Positions 49,150 to 63,516 of a DNA stretch of 64,000 nt are shown here, piece by piece. The position numbers and the translations under genes are program-made. The stretch comes from Rhodamnia argentea (Eukaryota > Streptophyta > Magnoliopsida > Myrtales > Myrtaceae). The stretch covers positions 8,494,001 through 8,558,000 of the forward strand of contig NC_063150.1 of assembly GCF_020921035.1 (NCBI RefSeq). The letters are read 5' to 3'. The notes beneath the pieces were generated by a model. That model was not told the DNA's origin and did no database searches. It saw only the letters and a list, made by a program, of their open reading frames with translations. How positions within the stretch are numbered: the stretch's first letter is position 1; the number at the start of each line of letters is the position of its first letter.

Positions 49150-50579
49150 TGGGAAAATACCACTAAAATCCTTCAACTATACCTAATGTGAGCCATCTAT
49201 CCTGAACTTTTTTTGTGGCGCAGAAATTCCCGAATTATGCCTATTGTGACACATTTTCACCGAAATTTTCTTTGTGACACCAAAAATCCCAAACTTATAT
49301 TCATATGACACATTTACCCTCCGTTAAGGTTTCGTCAATAAACGGCGTTAAAGATATGATGTGGCGGCTGACGTGACATTGTTATATTTTTTCAGAATAA
49401 ATTAGGCTGATGTGGCGCTTGCCACATCATAAAAAAATTGAAAAGATAAAATTAAAAAAGCAAAGGAAAAAAGAAACAAACTAGAGGAGAGAGATTGTGG
49501 ATGGTCCGGGGGGCCACCCCCGACTTCGCCAGCTAGGATCGTCGACCACCGTGGACTGCGACCCCCTGCGGCCAAGCAGGGCTTGGTCCCAGACGGCGTC
49601 GAGTTCAGCGTCCTGGCTGGGCTTGCCCAAATCGAGCAGATGGCAAAGAAGCTTCGAGACTCTAGCGTAACAACTTGGCTTGCCTAGATTGTGGCCGTAG
49701 GTTAAGAATCTCTAGGTGTGGCCTGAGAAAGTTTGATGGATTTGAGAACTTCTCTCTCTCTCTTTTTTTTTTTTTTATGTGGTAGTTTATGTCTTGGAGT
49801 TCTGGGTTGATTCTTGATTTGCAATTTGTCATATTTTGTGTGTATCCGTAGCTTTGTTGACGATATCAATGGTGTCTTTTTCTCCCACTCTAGCTTCGGT
49901 GATTACCTTAGAAGACGTCTTGGAGTTGCTCAGGAACGATGGCACCATCGACGGTCCCCGTTTGAAGATCTTCAACCATCTCAAAGCCAACATAACCACC
50001 TCTCTCTTTCTGTAGATCCGACGGTGGCCGATGTTGAAGTTGTCGTCGTCGTCGTCATTGTCTCACATCGCCTGATAACAAGTCTTATCTTTATATTTAT
50101 GTGGTCTTCCTTCATTTATCAGCTTAGACTTTTGCATTGGACTTTTTAATATGGTATCAGAACGATAATGAATTTTATTGCTCTTTATATTCATGTGGTC
50201 TCCTTTCAGCTTTTAGATTGGACTTTCTGACGGTTCTCTCTCTCCTTTGGTTTGATTTTTTTCTTTTAGGGGTTTCATAGTTTTTTTTTTCCTCCGTAAT
50301 ATAAGCGCCACATCAGCCTAATTTACACTAGAAAAAAATAACAATGCCACGTCGACCGCCACGCTAGATATTTAACGTCATTTATTGACGAAACCTTAAT
50401 GAAGGATAAATGTGTCGCACGAGTACAAGTTTGATGTTTTTAGTGCTACAAAAAGAAAGTTCGTGGTAAATATGTCACAAAGGACATACTTTGAGATTTT
50501 TGGTATCACAAAAATAAAAAAAGTTCCGGATAAATGTGTCACAACAGGTATAATTCAGGATTTTTGGTGGTATTTTCCT
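49150..50579. mobile_element. MULE-like element with about 270-bp inverted repeats and captured DNA
   Basis: The ends GGGAAAATACCAC and, inverted, GGAAAATACCACC continue as inverted arms to about 49425 and 50300 (GGCTGATGTGGCGC against GCGCCACATCAGCC). The same 8 bases TAGTTTAT flank both sides (49142-49149 and 50580-50587), within a 9-bp window with one difference, as for Mutator-like elements. The unique interior 49430-50290 includes GC-rich text and a 48-codon ORF at 49869-50015. No transposase is visible. Confidence 0.82.
49869..50015 (+). pseudogene. Captured gene fragment inside the MULE-like element
   Basis: A 48-codon reading frame contains the phrase LEDVLELLRNDGTIDGPRLK followed by IFNHLKAN, with the look of a conserved helical protein start rather than transposon DNA. 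I cannot name the donor gene with confidence. Followed by a (GTC)n tract. Confidence 0.45.
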
Positions 50580-50587
50580 TAGTTTAT

Positions 50588-52100
50588 GTGTATAATTGAA
50601 CATGTGGATTTCTCCTCGAACGAAAATAAAAGTAAAAAAACATGTAGATTTCCTTCCACGACAAGTGTGAACAAAAGGTCACAAGAGTCACATTGGAGGC
50701 TGCTTCTCATATGAGCCGACCCTAGCCAATTTCGACAAAAGCCTCCAATGGATGTATTACCAAAAGATTACCTAGTGGCTAGTGGTGACCCATATCGTAA
50801 TAGTGCAATAAATTGTAGTTAAAAAGCAAAAGATCTCTATCCCTAACAACCTTTAGATTTCAATTTGAAGATATCTTTTCTTAGGTTAGTCATATTGCTT
50901 TTTATTGAAGAAGAAATATGAGGAGAAAATTATTAAAAAAAATTCTAAACCTATTACAATTGTGTCAATTCAAATCGAAACTTTTTTTTTTTATCAATTG
51001 AGTTTTAAACTTTTTGTATTTATATCAATTCAGTCCATCCGGCAAATTTTGATTGAAAAATCGCCGACATGACCATCGGCCGATGTTGACGTGAATTTTT
51101 TTTTAATAATGTTTTAAATTTTTTATATATTTATTTTTGGTTATTTTTTCATTCCTTTTTTTTCCTTTCTTTTTTTTTTTCCCTTCACTTCCTTCTTCCT
51201 CCGGCCGGTCGCCGAACCTCCATAATCGGTCGGAGGAGAGGGCCGACGAGGTCAACCTCGCTGGGGAGGACAAGGCTGGCCGTCGCCACGCGACCTCGCC
51301 CTCACCGGCCAACCTTCACTGCGCGACCTTGCCCTCGCCGGTGGCCGACAAGAGCGAGCTTCGCCGGAGGCCGACGAGGTCGACAAGAGTGAGCTTCGCC
51401 GGAGGCCAACGAGGTCAACTTCGTCGGCCCTCGCCTCTGACCGATCACGGATCACTTCGTTTGGATGACGAAGGAAGGGAAGGAATGGGGCATTCCTATG
51501 AGATGCCCATTCATCCGTATGAGCTCCGGCCACAACCGCAAAGGCCATGGGAGAAGCACGCCGGGATCCCCACCGAGGAAGGTGCCGGCGGTTCATCATC
51601 GGGTCAATCCCATCTCTCTTTTTGTGCTACACAAGCTCCTAGGGCGGAGAAGACCATACCGAAAACACAAAAGCGATAACACGTGACGCTGGCGAGTAGT
51701 TTGTGTTCACAAAATCTAGGATCCTCAAGAGAAGTCATTTTCTACTTGATCATCAGTGGGATTCAGGTTTTTAATTTTGTGGATGGGAAACGTGCGAAGG
51801 GAATCGAAGATGGTCGAAGAAATGAAACCCAAACAAAGATTTGTCGATTCCCACGTTTGACATGCTTCACCAGAACCAAAGAAAAAAGAAAAAAAAAAAG
51901 AAAAGACAACCTTAATTCCTAATCCTACAAAGCTAATCTTCACCTCACAGCCGACTAAAATTTGTCATCAATCAATGCATGACATCCACCAACTTACCCA
52001 AAAAGAAACAAAAAAAAAAAAAAAAATTCTATTTTCCCATTTTAGTGATGGGAAAAAATAAAATAAAATAAAAACATAATAAAAACCCACCAACCTCTGC
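50588..52100. other. Repeat-rich spacer upstream of IPP isomerase
   Basis: 50930-51120 looks like the left arm of another inverted-repeat element (ATTGTGTCAATTCAAATCG, ATCAATTCAGTCCATCCGG), followed by a GC-rich, repetitive patch 51195-51460 (GCCGACGAGGTCAACCTCGC-like units). A matching right arm was not found, so it may be truncated. The long ORFs across the GC-rich patch on both strands are compositional. The IPP isomerase promoter lies at the end. Confidence 0.5.
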
Positions 52101-52108
52101 GTTCAACA

Positions 52109-52170
52109 ATGGCGGATGCTCTCAGTCCAACCCGAAGCAGCCGAGCTCTCCCTCCTCTTCCTCCAACCCA

Positions 52171-52180
<10 letters not shown>
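52109..52180 (+). promoter_or_regulatory. Upstream ORF overlapping the IPP isomerase start
   Basis: ATG at 52109 in good context (ACAATGG) opens a 23-codon frame that ends TGA at 52178-52180, overlapping the main ATG (52171) in another frame. If it is in the mRNA it should reduce use of the 52171 ATG. Confidence 0.55.
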
Positions 52181-54970
<2,790 letters not shown>

Positions 54971-55035
54971 GATCGGTTAGAAACGAACACTTCTGGGATC
55001 TATGCTGACGACAGCATCCTCGACTGCCGTATATC

Positions 55036-55041
55036 AATAAA
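55036..55041 (+). terminator. Polyadenylation signal of IPP isomerase
   Basis: AATAAA 66 bp after the stop codon. Placement fits; no transcript evidence. Confidence 0.5.
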
Positions 55042-55099
55042 GTCACATGTCGAAAGGTTCCGAAGCAGCAGGCATTATGTGGTTATTTAGTAATGGTCT

Positions 55100-56255
55100 G
55101 CTCTTTTTTCAGTTGAAAGCTTCTCTTCTGCCTTGGTTTTTATAAGATCTCTTCTTATGCCAAGACATGCTTTTGGATATTGGTCTATGATATCAATTAA
55201 TTCTCTTTTATCTTCTGAATCTCATGATGTTTGCAGACAAGTCCATCATCCTGATTGTAGATTTAAGTCGAGGTGTCTTATGTTGTACAAAATGTCAAGG
55301 GTGCTCATTTCAGTAATACATAAACGCAACCATTTCCAGGAAAGCTGTGTCAACCTGCATAAGAAAACTGAGAAACTGAGTGAAGATTTGGAAATTATAA
55401 CACTGGACGACACACGTTGAAGTGGAAAGAAACAAGGGCAAAAGGCTCGAATTGACCCCCGTTTTTTCTCAACGACATCTCTCGGTAACCAATCGAGCCT
55501 CCAAATTTGCAAGTCGCAAGAGAGGGGGGATACCATTGATACCATGAACGATTGACAGAATGCCAGCAAACAACCATTGAACTTCTTAGAAGGCAAAGTG
55601 AACAGGACCGTTGGAGCGCAAAAAGTGAGTCTATACGGACTGTAGAAATTGCTGTCTCTTCCCTTTCCAAGGCTTTGACGGAAAGAGAGGGAAAAAAGTA
55701 AATCCCTTGTAGGGTGTAAAACATTGGAATGTTGTCTGCAATGTCTGGAAAACTTGGCCTGTCAACAGGACTGAATCAAGCTTTTCTTTCCTTGCCCTTT
55801 TTTTTTCCTTTCTTCCTTTTCGGAGTCTTGTTTGAGCGGTGAATGCAAGACTCAGCATCTTGAGCAGCTGATGAGCAAGGATTAGTCGAAATAGACGTCG
55901 GAAGTGACGGAAAGATTGGATAAGTAAATTTTGCCAGTTCGGTTTTATGATTGAGAGGGTGTTGGCGTCAGATTGCACTTTATGCAAACGATGAGGATCT
56001 CTGTCATATTTATTATGCAATCCTCTTAAAGAAATAAATCTCTGGAGTTGATACACCTATTCAGGCATGCAATCTGACCTTTACTCAGTTCACCCCTGGC
56101 CTCCTCCTATATCTACAGGGATGATTGATTCATTTCTCTCTGCTTCCTTCCCTCCCACCTCAAAAATTTCAGCAGCCTAATCAATCAAAACCTGCCATTT
56201 TCGTTCAGTTTTTCAGTTCACTGCCCTTTAGTCCATTTCTCTGAAAAAAAAAAAC
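55100..56255. other. Spacer and PIN promoter/leader
   Basis: No gene supported. Minus-strand ORFs of 109-141 codons at 55246-56056 overlap each other in different frames and show no motif. The last 200 bp before 56256 are pyrimidine-rich, as in a 5' leader. Confidence 0.45.
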
Positions 56256-58540
56256 ATGATTTCTGGTAAGGACATTTACAAGGTCGTTGAGGCGATCACT
56301 CCCTTGTATGTGGCCATGATCTTAGCCTATGCCTCCATTCGGTTTTGGAAGATCTTCACCCCGCAACAGTGTGCCGGCATCAACAAGTACGTGGCCACTT
56401 TCGCCGTCCCCATTCTTTCCTTCCACGTGATTGCAACTTGCAACTTCTACGACATGAATTTTCGCTTTATTGGAGCTGACGCTCTCCAGAAAGTGGTGAT
56501 TCTAGCCTCTCTTGCACTGTGGTTCATCTTTAGCCCGAACGCGAGCCTCGAGTGGGTGATTTCTTTCTTCTCCCTCTCCACCCTTCCAAACACTCTGATC
56601 ATAGGCATTCCTCTCCTCCAGGCCATGTACGGAGGATCCTCAGGTAGTCTGATGGTTCAAATAGTGGTCCTGCAGTCTTTAATATGGTATACACTACTGC
56701 TAATCTTGTTTGAATATAAAGGTGCAATGATCCTAATCAATGAACAATTTCCTGATTGTGCACGGGCCATAACCTCCATCAGGGTCGATCCTGATGTTGT
56801 TTCGCTCAATGGTCGCGAACCGTTAGAGGCAGAGGCGGAGATAGATGACGATGGTAAAGTTCGCGTAGTGGTCAGGAGATCCTCCGGTTCCTCCATGGAG
56901 TCCACACTTCGTAAATCCCTTGAAAGATTGAGTTCCATATCGATAACCCCACGTGCTTCAAACCTGTCCGGGGTAGAGATTTATTCATTGCAGTCTTGGT
57001 CAAGAACATCAAGCCTTAATAAACCTGACGGTCTTTATGGAAGCCAAAAACACGGAAATAGTGGCAGTACAGAGGCCGCATCTTCTTTACATGATTCAAA
57101 ATCAACAAATGCACAAGCTGATTGGATTGTTGATGCGGAAATCCCTCGCACTGGCAAGAGAAGTTACAAAGGAAGGAATCAGAGCAGCGAGTCGATAAAA
57201 GACTTCCGGTTTCCATTGCACCAGCCTTCTCACTCGATTTTTATGACGGCTCCCGGCGAGGTGCCAATGATATTCAGTGACAATAACTCCAGTGCAGTGC
57301 CTGCTAAGGGGCTTCACATGTATGATTGGGGCTCGAGCACAGACAAGTTGGGATACGCCAGCTCTAGGATCACACATGGTTCTTCTGATCTTGGTGTTCA
57401 AGAGGAAACAGCTACTTTTACAGGTTCTTTCGAAACCTTAACATCCCCTTCACTAGTCACACCTCACAAATCGTGGCATCCGAAATGTATTACAAAAAAG
57501 ATTATGGCGCTATGCTTCCCAGTTATATTTGATGCTTGCTTTGTCGCAGGCGGTCAAAATTTTCGAGAAAGATTGAATGAACATGCCGAGAATGCATCCG
57601 AGATGAACGATAAAGAATGGAATGCAGTGCATACTGAGCTTGGGATGCCTCCAGGGAGTGTGATGGCAAGACTCGTCGCATTGATGGTTTGGAGGAAGCT
57701 CAGTGGAAACCCTAACATATACGCCAGCATTCTGGGTCTAGCTTGGTCTCTACTTTCATTCAAGTACGCCGTCTCTCCCTCTTAAAGTCTCTACTTGTAG
57801 CAGCATTCAGGGTTTTCGCATTCGAGACTGTGATTATATTGAAAATATGATCAAGAATTCACTTGTCCTTCCTTCCTAATTGCAGGTTGCACCTCCGTTT
57901 GCCTCTGATCATCGAGGGGTCGATACAAATACTCTCGAATACAGGTCTCGGAATGGCAATGTTCAGTCTAGGTACTTGTACAGTACACACATTCACTCAT
58001 TTGTGATTGATGCTTTCCAAGTATGAATGACTTCACACTCATGTACTTGAGCAAACAGGTTTGTTCATGGGATCGCAGCCGAAACTGATACCTTGCGGAT
58101 ATTCGTTAGCAACATTGGCCATGGCCTTGAGGTTCATAGTAGGACCTCTAGTGGCTGCTGCTACTTCGGCTGCGCTGGGTCTTCGTGGCAATCTTCTGCG
58201 CATATCCATTTTACAGGTGAAGTAACTTATAAGTTAACTACTCGATATTCTTGTAATATAGGTAGGCATCTGCAAAGCATTGAAACATCACGGTTCTCGT
58301 AAATTGCAGGCCGCCCTTCCAGAAGGGATTATTCCATTTGTATTCGCCAGCGAATACAAAGTACATGCCGATATAATGAGCGTTGCGTAAGTTTATCCTC
58401 CTCGGCTGTGCGCGTTCAATTGATTTACCTTGCTGTATTCTAACATTGAAGGGCAAGTCGTAATATGCAGGGTCGTCTTCGGAATACTGGTATCGTTGCC
58501 GGTGGCATTGCTCTACGGTGTGGTTCTCGCAGCGATCTAG
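56256..58540 (+). CDS. PIN-type auxin efflux carrier, long central loop
   Basis: Five exons, 56256-57763, 57886-57971, 58059-58216, 58310-58386 and 58471-58540, join in frame to 632 codons. The N-terminal half has five membrane helices with canonical PIN text ([41 protein letters not shown]). A hydrophilic loop of about 320 residues contains NGREPL and one TPRASN phosphorylation motif (231-236). The C-terminal half gives five more helices with [14 protein letters not shown]. By family knowledge it exports auxin at the plasma membrane. Within PINs it keeps YKVVEA at the start and EGSI in the C-terminal half, which I also recall from the short-loop PIN5. It ends VVLAAI rather than the usual LLGL. 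The subclade is not certain. Confidence 0.93.
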
Positions 58541-59374
58541 GATGGAAGCTTGAGTGAATTGGGCTCCATGCAGAGGGAAGAAGAAGATGGTTGAAGATGG
58601 ATGTCTTCATAATAAGATATGAGTGCTCAGATTGTAAAATGATACTCGTTTGGCTACTCACAGTGCAGTTAGTCTGCGTTATCCAAGTTCCTGTGTACAT
58701 CTTTCGTTTATAGGGTGAAGATGCATCTTGTATGCCATGCCATTTCTAGGATTATTTATGCAAGAGCAGGGAAACTTTGTACCGTAGATGCAAATGTGAC
58801 AAAATAGGTCAAGTACCCATATTTTAACCTGTATTTAATAGTGTAGTTCATAGATGGATTGTTTAACAAACTTTGATCCTAAATGAGTCACTTAACAACT
58901 TAATGGATCTTAAATGGATTTTAAATGAGACATAAATTGGTTATCCATCTAATTTTTTTTTTCTGATTCTTTTATTTTTATTTTTATATTCTTTTGATTT
59001 TTCTTTTTTTCTTTCTTTTACTTTTTTTTTTGGACCAGTTCGGTGAGGACAAGTCCGCTGTGACCCTTGCTGGACTTTGAAAAAAAAGGAAAAGAAAAAA
59101 TGATTTATTATTATTTTTTGTTTATTCAAGTACTCATAGAAATTGTCCATAATGTTTTAGTAATATAATTTTTTAATAATTAATAATTTTTGCTAAATTT
59201 GATTAAATATGAAAGTTTTTTCGTGATATGAGTCGGGTATGGGTTGGGTCGGGTATGAATGGTTACATTTATACTACATGAAAATATGTTAAATTGGTCA
59301 ATATGGATCGGATCATATTCGACCCAATCTAAACCAAGCCGACCCACCTGTTTGACGCCTCTACATAGATATAA
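58541..59374. other. PIN 3' flank with repeat-like text
   Basis: The 3' UTR of the PIN gene is expected to about 58790. 59220-59365 has GGGTCGGGTATG and the complement of a GGGTCGG-type hAT terminus ending GACGCCTCTAC. The other end was not identified. Confidence 0.4.
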
Positions 59375-59377
59375 AAT

Positions 59378-61094
59378 ACTTCACTAGCTAATAGCATTCT
59401 GAGAAAAACTTTGCACAATGTGATTTCTACAAATTAGAAATAGTTGGGAGTTTGACGCAATAACTTCGAGCGCATCTTAGGATGCCCGAACTTGAAGAAA
59501 GTAATGGACGATACATTTCGTTCTAAAGTTGGTCACTTTCACATGATGGAATATTTTTGGGAAAACACGTGTCTTATATTCTTCACTAAATTTTGATTGG
59601 AATTATAGTGCTGCCAACCATTTTTATATCATTTTATGTTTTCAGATTGATTTATTATGCTGTGCTATCTTCCGCACTAATTAGTTATTATTAACAAAAG
59701 CAAACCAACTAAAAGTTTGTCCCTCTACAAGATTGTTGGACACCCCTCTTATGTTCAATACCTTGTTCACCTTCTTTGAACCGGCCACATTAAGTCACAT
59801 TATTCTCATCGTTTATTTTGTGCGTCGAGCGTGCATTTTACAGCTAGTATAAATGAGTATAAGCTTATTTTCTCTACTTAGACCATATGTGACATGCACG
59901 CGAATTGCATAGTTGGCAATGGGGCCAAAAATCTTGCAGAGCGACAAATGTTTAAGTTGATTTGTTGTTGTTAATAACTAATATGTGCGTAGAAGAGCAT
60001 AACGTAATAAATCAATTTAAAACGTAAAATGATATAAAAAAAATGTTCACTGTACTAGAAGTCCATTCAAAATTGAGTGATGCAGATAAGACACATGTTT
60101 TCCCTAAAATATGGGGCAAAATTTCAAATAAGGACTTGAAGTGCCTTTATTTTCTCTAATAAGGGTTTGAAGTGAATTTTGTGTCAAATAAAGGCATAAA
60201 ATGACAATTAAGTCTCAAAAAAGAGTCTGGTCTTAAGGGTATTTTTGTCATTTTAATTTTTTTTTCCTTTTTTCTTTGTCTTTTCCTTTTTCTTTTTTGT
60301 TTAATTTTTTTTAAATACACATAGGCAGCTCCTCACCGCCGGTGGGGGTGTCGGCCAAGGCCAGCGAGGCCGCCAAGACCTTGGCGAGGGCCGGCGACCC
60401 CGCCGACCAAAGGAGAGGGCACGTAGGCCCTCTTCCGGATTTGGGGGAGGGTTGCCAACCCTTGCCTTGACTGGTAGGTGACACCCGGGACTGGCAGGTG
60501 TCACCCTGGTCGGGGTGAGGGACAATGACCCTCACCCATATCCGAGAGAGGGCCCGACCCTCTCCTTGTTTTGGCAAGGGCCTGCCCGCCCTAGCTTCTA
60601 GTCAACGGGGTCGTTGGCGACTCCACCTGCCTTCACCAAACCCCCACCGGTGGTGAGGCAATGGCCACCCTCTCGTTTGTGTTTGTTTCCTTTTTTTTTC
60701 AATTTTTTTTAAAATTTTAGAAAAACAGAAAAAGGAAAAAATAAAGAAAAAGTAAAAAAAAAGAAGGGAAATGACAAAAATGCCCTTTAGGCTAAACCTC
60801 TTTTTTTTAAAGATTCCACGACCATTTCAAACCCTTATTTGAAACTGTTATGCTAGTTCATACCCTTATTTGAAATAAAGTTCACTTCATGCCCTTATTG
60901 GAGAAAATAAAAGTACTTCGAGCCTTTATTTGAAATTTTTCCTAAAATATGCCATCGTTTAAAAGTGACTAACTTTAGAACAAAATATATTATTCATTAC
61001 TTTATATAATTGCGTTAAACTCTCAACAATTTCTAATTTGTAGAAACCACAATGTATGAAATTTTTTTACATAATACTATTAACAAGTCCACTT
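59378..61094. mobile_element. Foldback element with about 320-bp inverted arms
   Basis: The left arm, 59378 to about 59710, is matched in reverse by about 59950-60104 plus 60952-61094: GATTTCTACAAATTAGAAAT faces ATTTCTAATTTGTAGAAACC, and GGGAAAACACGTGTCTTAT faces ATAAGACACATGTTTTCCC. The spacer is about 240 bp with no coding potential. The right arm is interrupted by the 60114-60942 element. No transposase; class unassigned. Confidence 0.78.
60114..60942. mobile_element. MULE-like element nested in the foldback arm (829 bp)
   Basis: The ends GGGCAAAATTTC and, inverted, GGAAAAATTTC extend as inverted arms (AATAAGGACTTGAAGTGC / complement of TACTTCGAGCCTTTATT). An exact 9-bp duplication TAAAATATG flanks it (60105-60113 and 60943-60951). 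The core 60320-60680 is strongly GC-rich (GGTGTCGGCCAAGGCCAGCG). No transposase. Confidence 0.88.
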
Positions 61095-62391
61095 GAATTT
61101 CCCCTTGGCCACTCTCGTAACTGAAGTTTTCGAGATACATAAGAATGTTGGAGTTGGCACCTAATATGAGAAGTTCTAATTGCACTTTGGTTGTCTATTT
61201 GACTCCAAAATCAAGGACATGGAATCGTCTAACGTGCATTAAAGAAGTAAAATTGAACTCGACTTTAGTTTGGTCTTGGATAAGATAAGGCAAGTCCAAG
61301 TTCAAAATTTTGTCCACAATCGCATGAAGACAATTCATAGTTGGTCTTCAAGTGACAAGTTGGCAACAAGATGGCACCTGCGGCTTGCCAAAGTAAATGG
61401 GCCCCACCAATCTTCATGAGGCAGTGAACTTGAACTTATAAATGAGGCTTAGAGGGAAGTTTTTCATGTTTTGTGACAACATGCAAGGGTGAGCTTCATA
61501 AGAGAGAGTAATTCTGTGCTTGTATCGGCTAGTTTGCTTTGAATTTTTGAGTGTGGTGTGATAAAGTAGATTGTAATAGTGTATGAGATGATATTTGAGT
61601 GTTGTACTTTGTACTGCACTTTGGTATAACGAGTATATCTCAAATTGTTCTACTACAACTCTCTTGTGTTACTACACCACGACACTTTCGCAAACATTAT
61701 GGGTAATATCAAATAAAGGTTGCACATTTTACAAAGAACGCCAAGAAATATCAACAATCAATGTAAGACATCCCATGACTAATATTACATGCGAAGCAAA
61801 GAGAAATGAGGCAAAGAAGGCCGATGAACAAACTCTCACTTCCCAGAATATCCGACATGTCGTATAATACTACAATAACCCGATCAAAATCAGGATATTC
61901 TTAAATTCAAGTAACAAAGTCATAGATGATGTGGCAATCATCACTTCATCGAGAGGTTGCCGTTGCATTTTAAACCTCATCAATAATATGTTGGATAAAG
62001 CTCCCCAAAGTTTTCCCCATCAAAAGCAAAAGGGAGAAAAATTAGCCTCGATTGCACTAACAGGGCCAACATGTATATTGGGCTTCGTTTTTCGACACAC
62101 ATATTAGGCTCCATTTTGTTTCGTGAAAAATTCTAAAAAGATCGCTTGTGTCGCTTAAAAAAATAAATGAAAATTTTCATATTCATAACCACAAAGATAT
62201 TTAAATATGAACTATTTTCAATAACAAATTATTTTCCATTGACTAATATTTTAAGTGACACAGATAATTATTTTCAAGTGCATTAGTGTGCTCGGGGTCA
62301 CTTATCTCTTGAGGGAACTCCAAAGCATAGAGACTCAAATTGGGCAGGGAGTGCACTCAGGCGTGGCATCTGCTTTCATCCTTAAAAATAA
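61095..62391. other. Gene-free spacer 61.1-62.4 kb
   Basis: No gene recognised. 61430-61640 has a TATAAATGAGG box and repetitive GTGTTGTAC/TTGTACTGCAC text and could be an old LTR-like remnant, but no partner repeat was found. Confidence 0.4.
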
Positions 62392-63165
62392 GGAAATTTT
62401 TTTAATAAGGGCCACAAATGCTCTCATTTTTTCAAATAAGGATTTGAAGTTGACCTTATTTTAAATAAGGACCTGAAGTGGATATTGTTTCAAATAAGTG
62501 CTTAAAGTGGCCATATTAGTCTCAAAAAAAGGGCCTAACTCACCGATTGATAGGGGCATTTTCATCATTTCATTTTTTTCTTTGTTTTTATTTTTCTGCT
62601 ATTAAAAAATTTGAAAAAAAAATAAAACTGCAAAAAAAGAAAAAGAAAAAAAGAAAGGAGATACAAACCGGAGGGGGCTGCCCTCCCGCCGATGGGGCTA
62701 CAATGATGGCCTTGAGGTCACCGACACCTCGACGGGGACCTACTAGCCCTCACCGGACTAGGGGGTGCCAATCGTGCCCTCGGCCGGATTTGAGAGAGGA
62801 TCGCGACTATCTCCTACGAGGGCCGGCGCCCTCGCCGCCCATCGTTGCTACCCCACCGGTGCCTTCTCGCTTGTGTATCTCCTTCCTTTTTTTTTTTTTT
62901 TTCACTTTTACTTTTTTAAATTTTATTTTAATAATCTAAAAATTGGGTTAAAATTATATTTGACGAAAATACCATTGATCAACCGAAATATTTGATTAGC
63001 CTGTGAACCGTCAATATCGGGCTCTTATTTGAAACGGGCATCACCACTTGAGGCTTTTATTCGAAACAAAGAAGGGACTTTGACACCTTAATTAAAATAA
63101 GAACTACTTCATGTTCTCATTTAAAAAAAAGAAGGCACTTGAGACTTTTATGTAAAAATTTCCCC
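62392..63165. mobile_element. MULE-like element with GC-rich core (774 bp)
   Basis: Relative of the 60114 element: arms with AAATAAGGATTTGAAG and AAATAAGGACCTGAAG face inverted AACTACTTCATGTTCTCATT and CACTTGAGGCTTTTATT. GC-rich core at 62670-62880. Flanks TAAAAATAA (62383-62391) and AAAAAATAA (63166-63174) fit a 9-bp duplication with one difference. Confidence 0.78.
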
Positions 63166-63516
63166 AAAAAATAATAATACATGCTCAACAAGATTCCTAA
63201 TGGACGGACTTAGACACATCATCAGCCCGCCCAACTTAATCGAAGACAAGCGATTCAACCCACACGTGCACAGAGCTTAAGTGTCTGCAACTTCCGCAAA
63301 TCCGTGACTGATGATTAATTCTCAAAAATATCGAGAAATCTCAAGTGTTTCATCGAAGAGGCAATGTCAAGTCCAATCGACATCGAACGTCGACCCGGAC
63401 AAGGAAAACACGTGCGTTGGGTTTAATCCGACCTTTGAAAATTTAATCAAGACATTACTATAAAAATGCGCATGCGTTTGATTAGACCAGGTCACAAAAA
63501 TTACGTGCGAAGAGCA

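Noticed and set aside
50098-50235. TRIM-like fossil inside the 49150 element
   Set aside because: Two short similar phrases (TATGTGGTCT...GGACTTT) surround a TGGTATCAGAAC motif, but the repeats are too short and imperfect to call.
51137-51679. 180-codon ORF
   Set aside because: It lies in a GC-rich repetitive transposon core with a long ORF on the other strand too; no domain seen.
55246-56056. Minus-strand ORFs of 109-141 codons between IPP isomerase and PIN
   Set aside because: Overlapping frames, no motif, no splice pattern giving a recognisable protein.
60301-60577. Proline-rich ORFs of 74-88 codons
   Set aside because: Compositional product of the GC-rich core of the nested MULE-like element.
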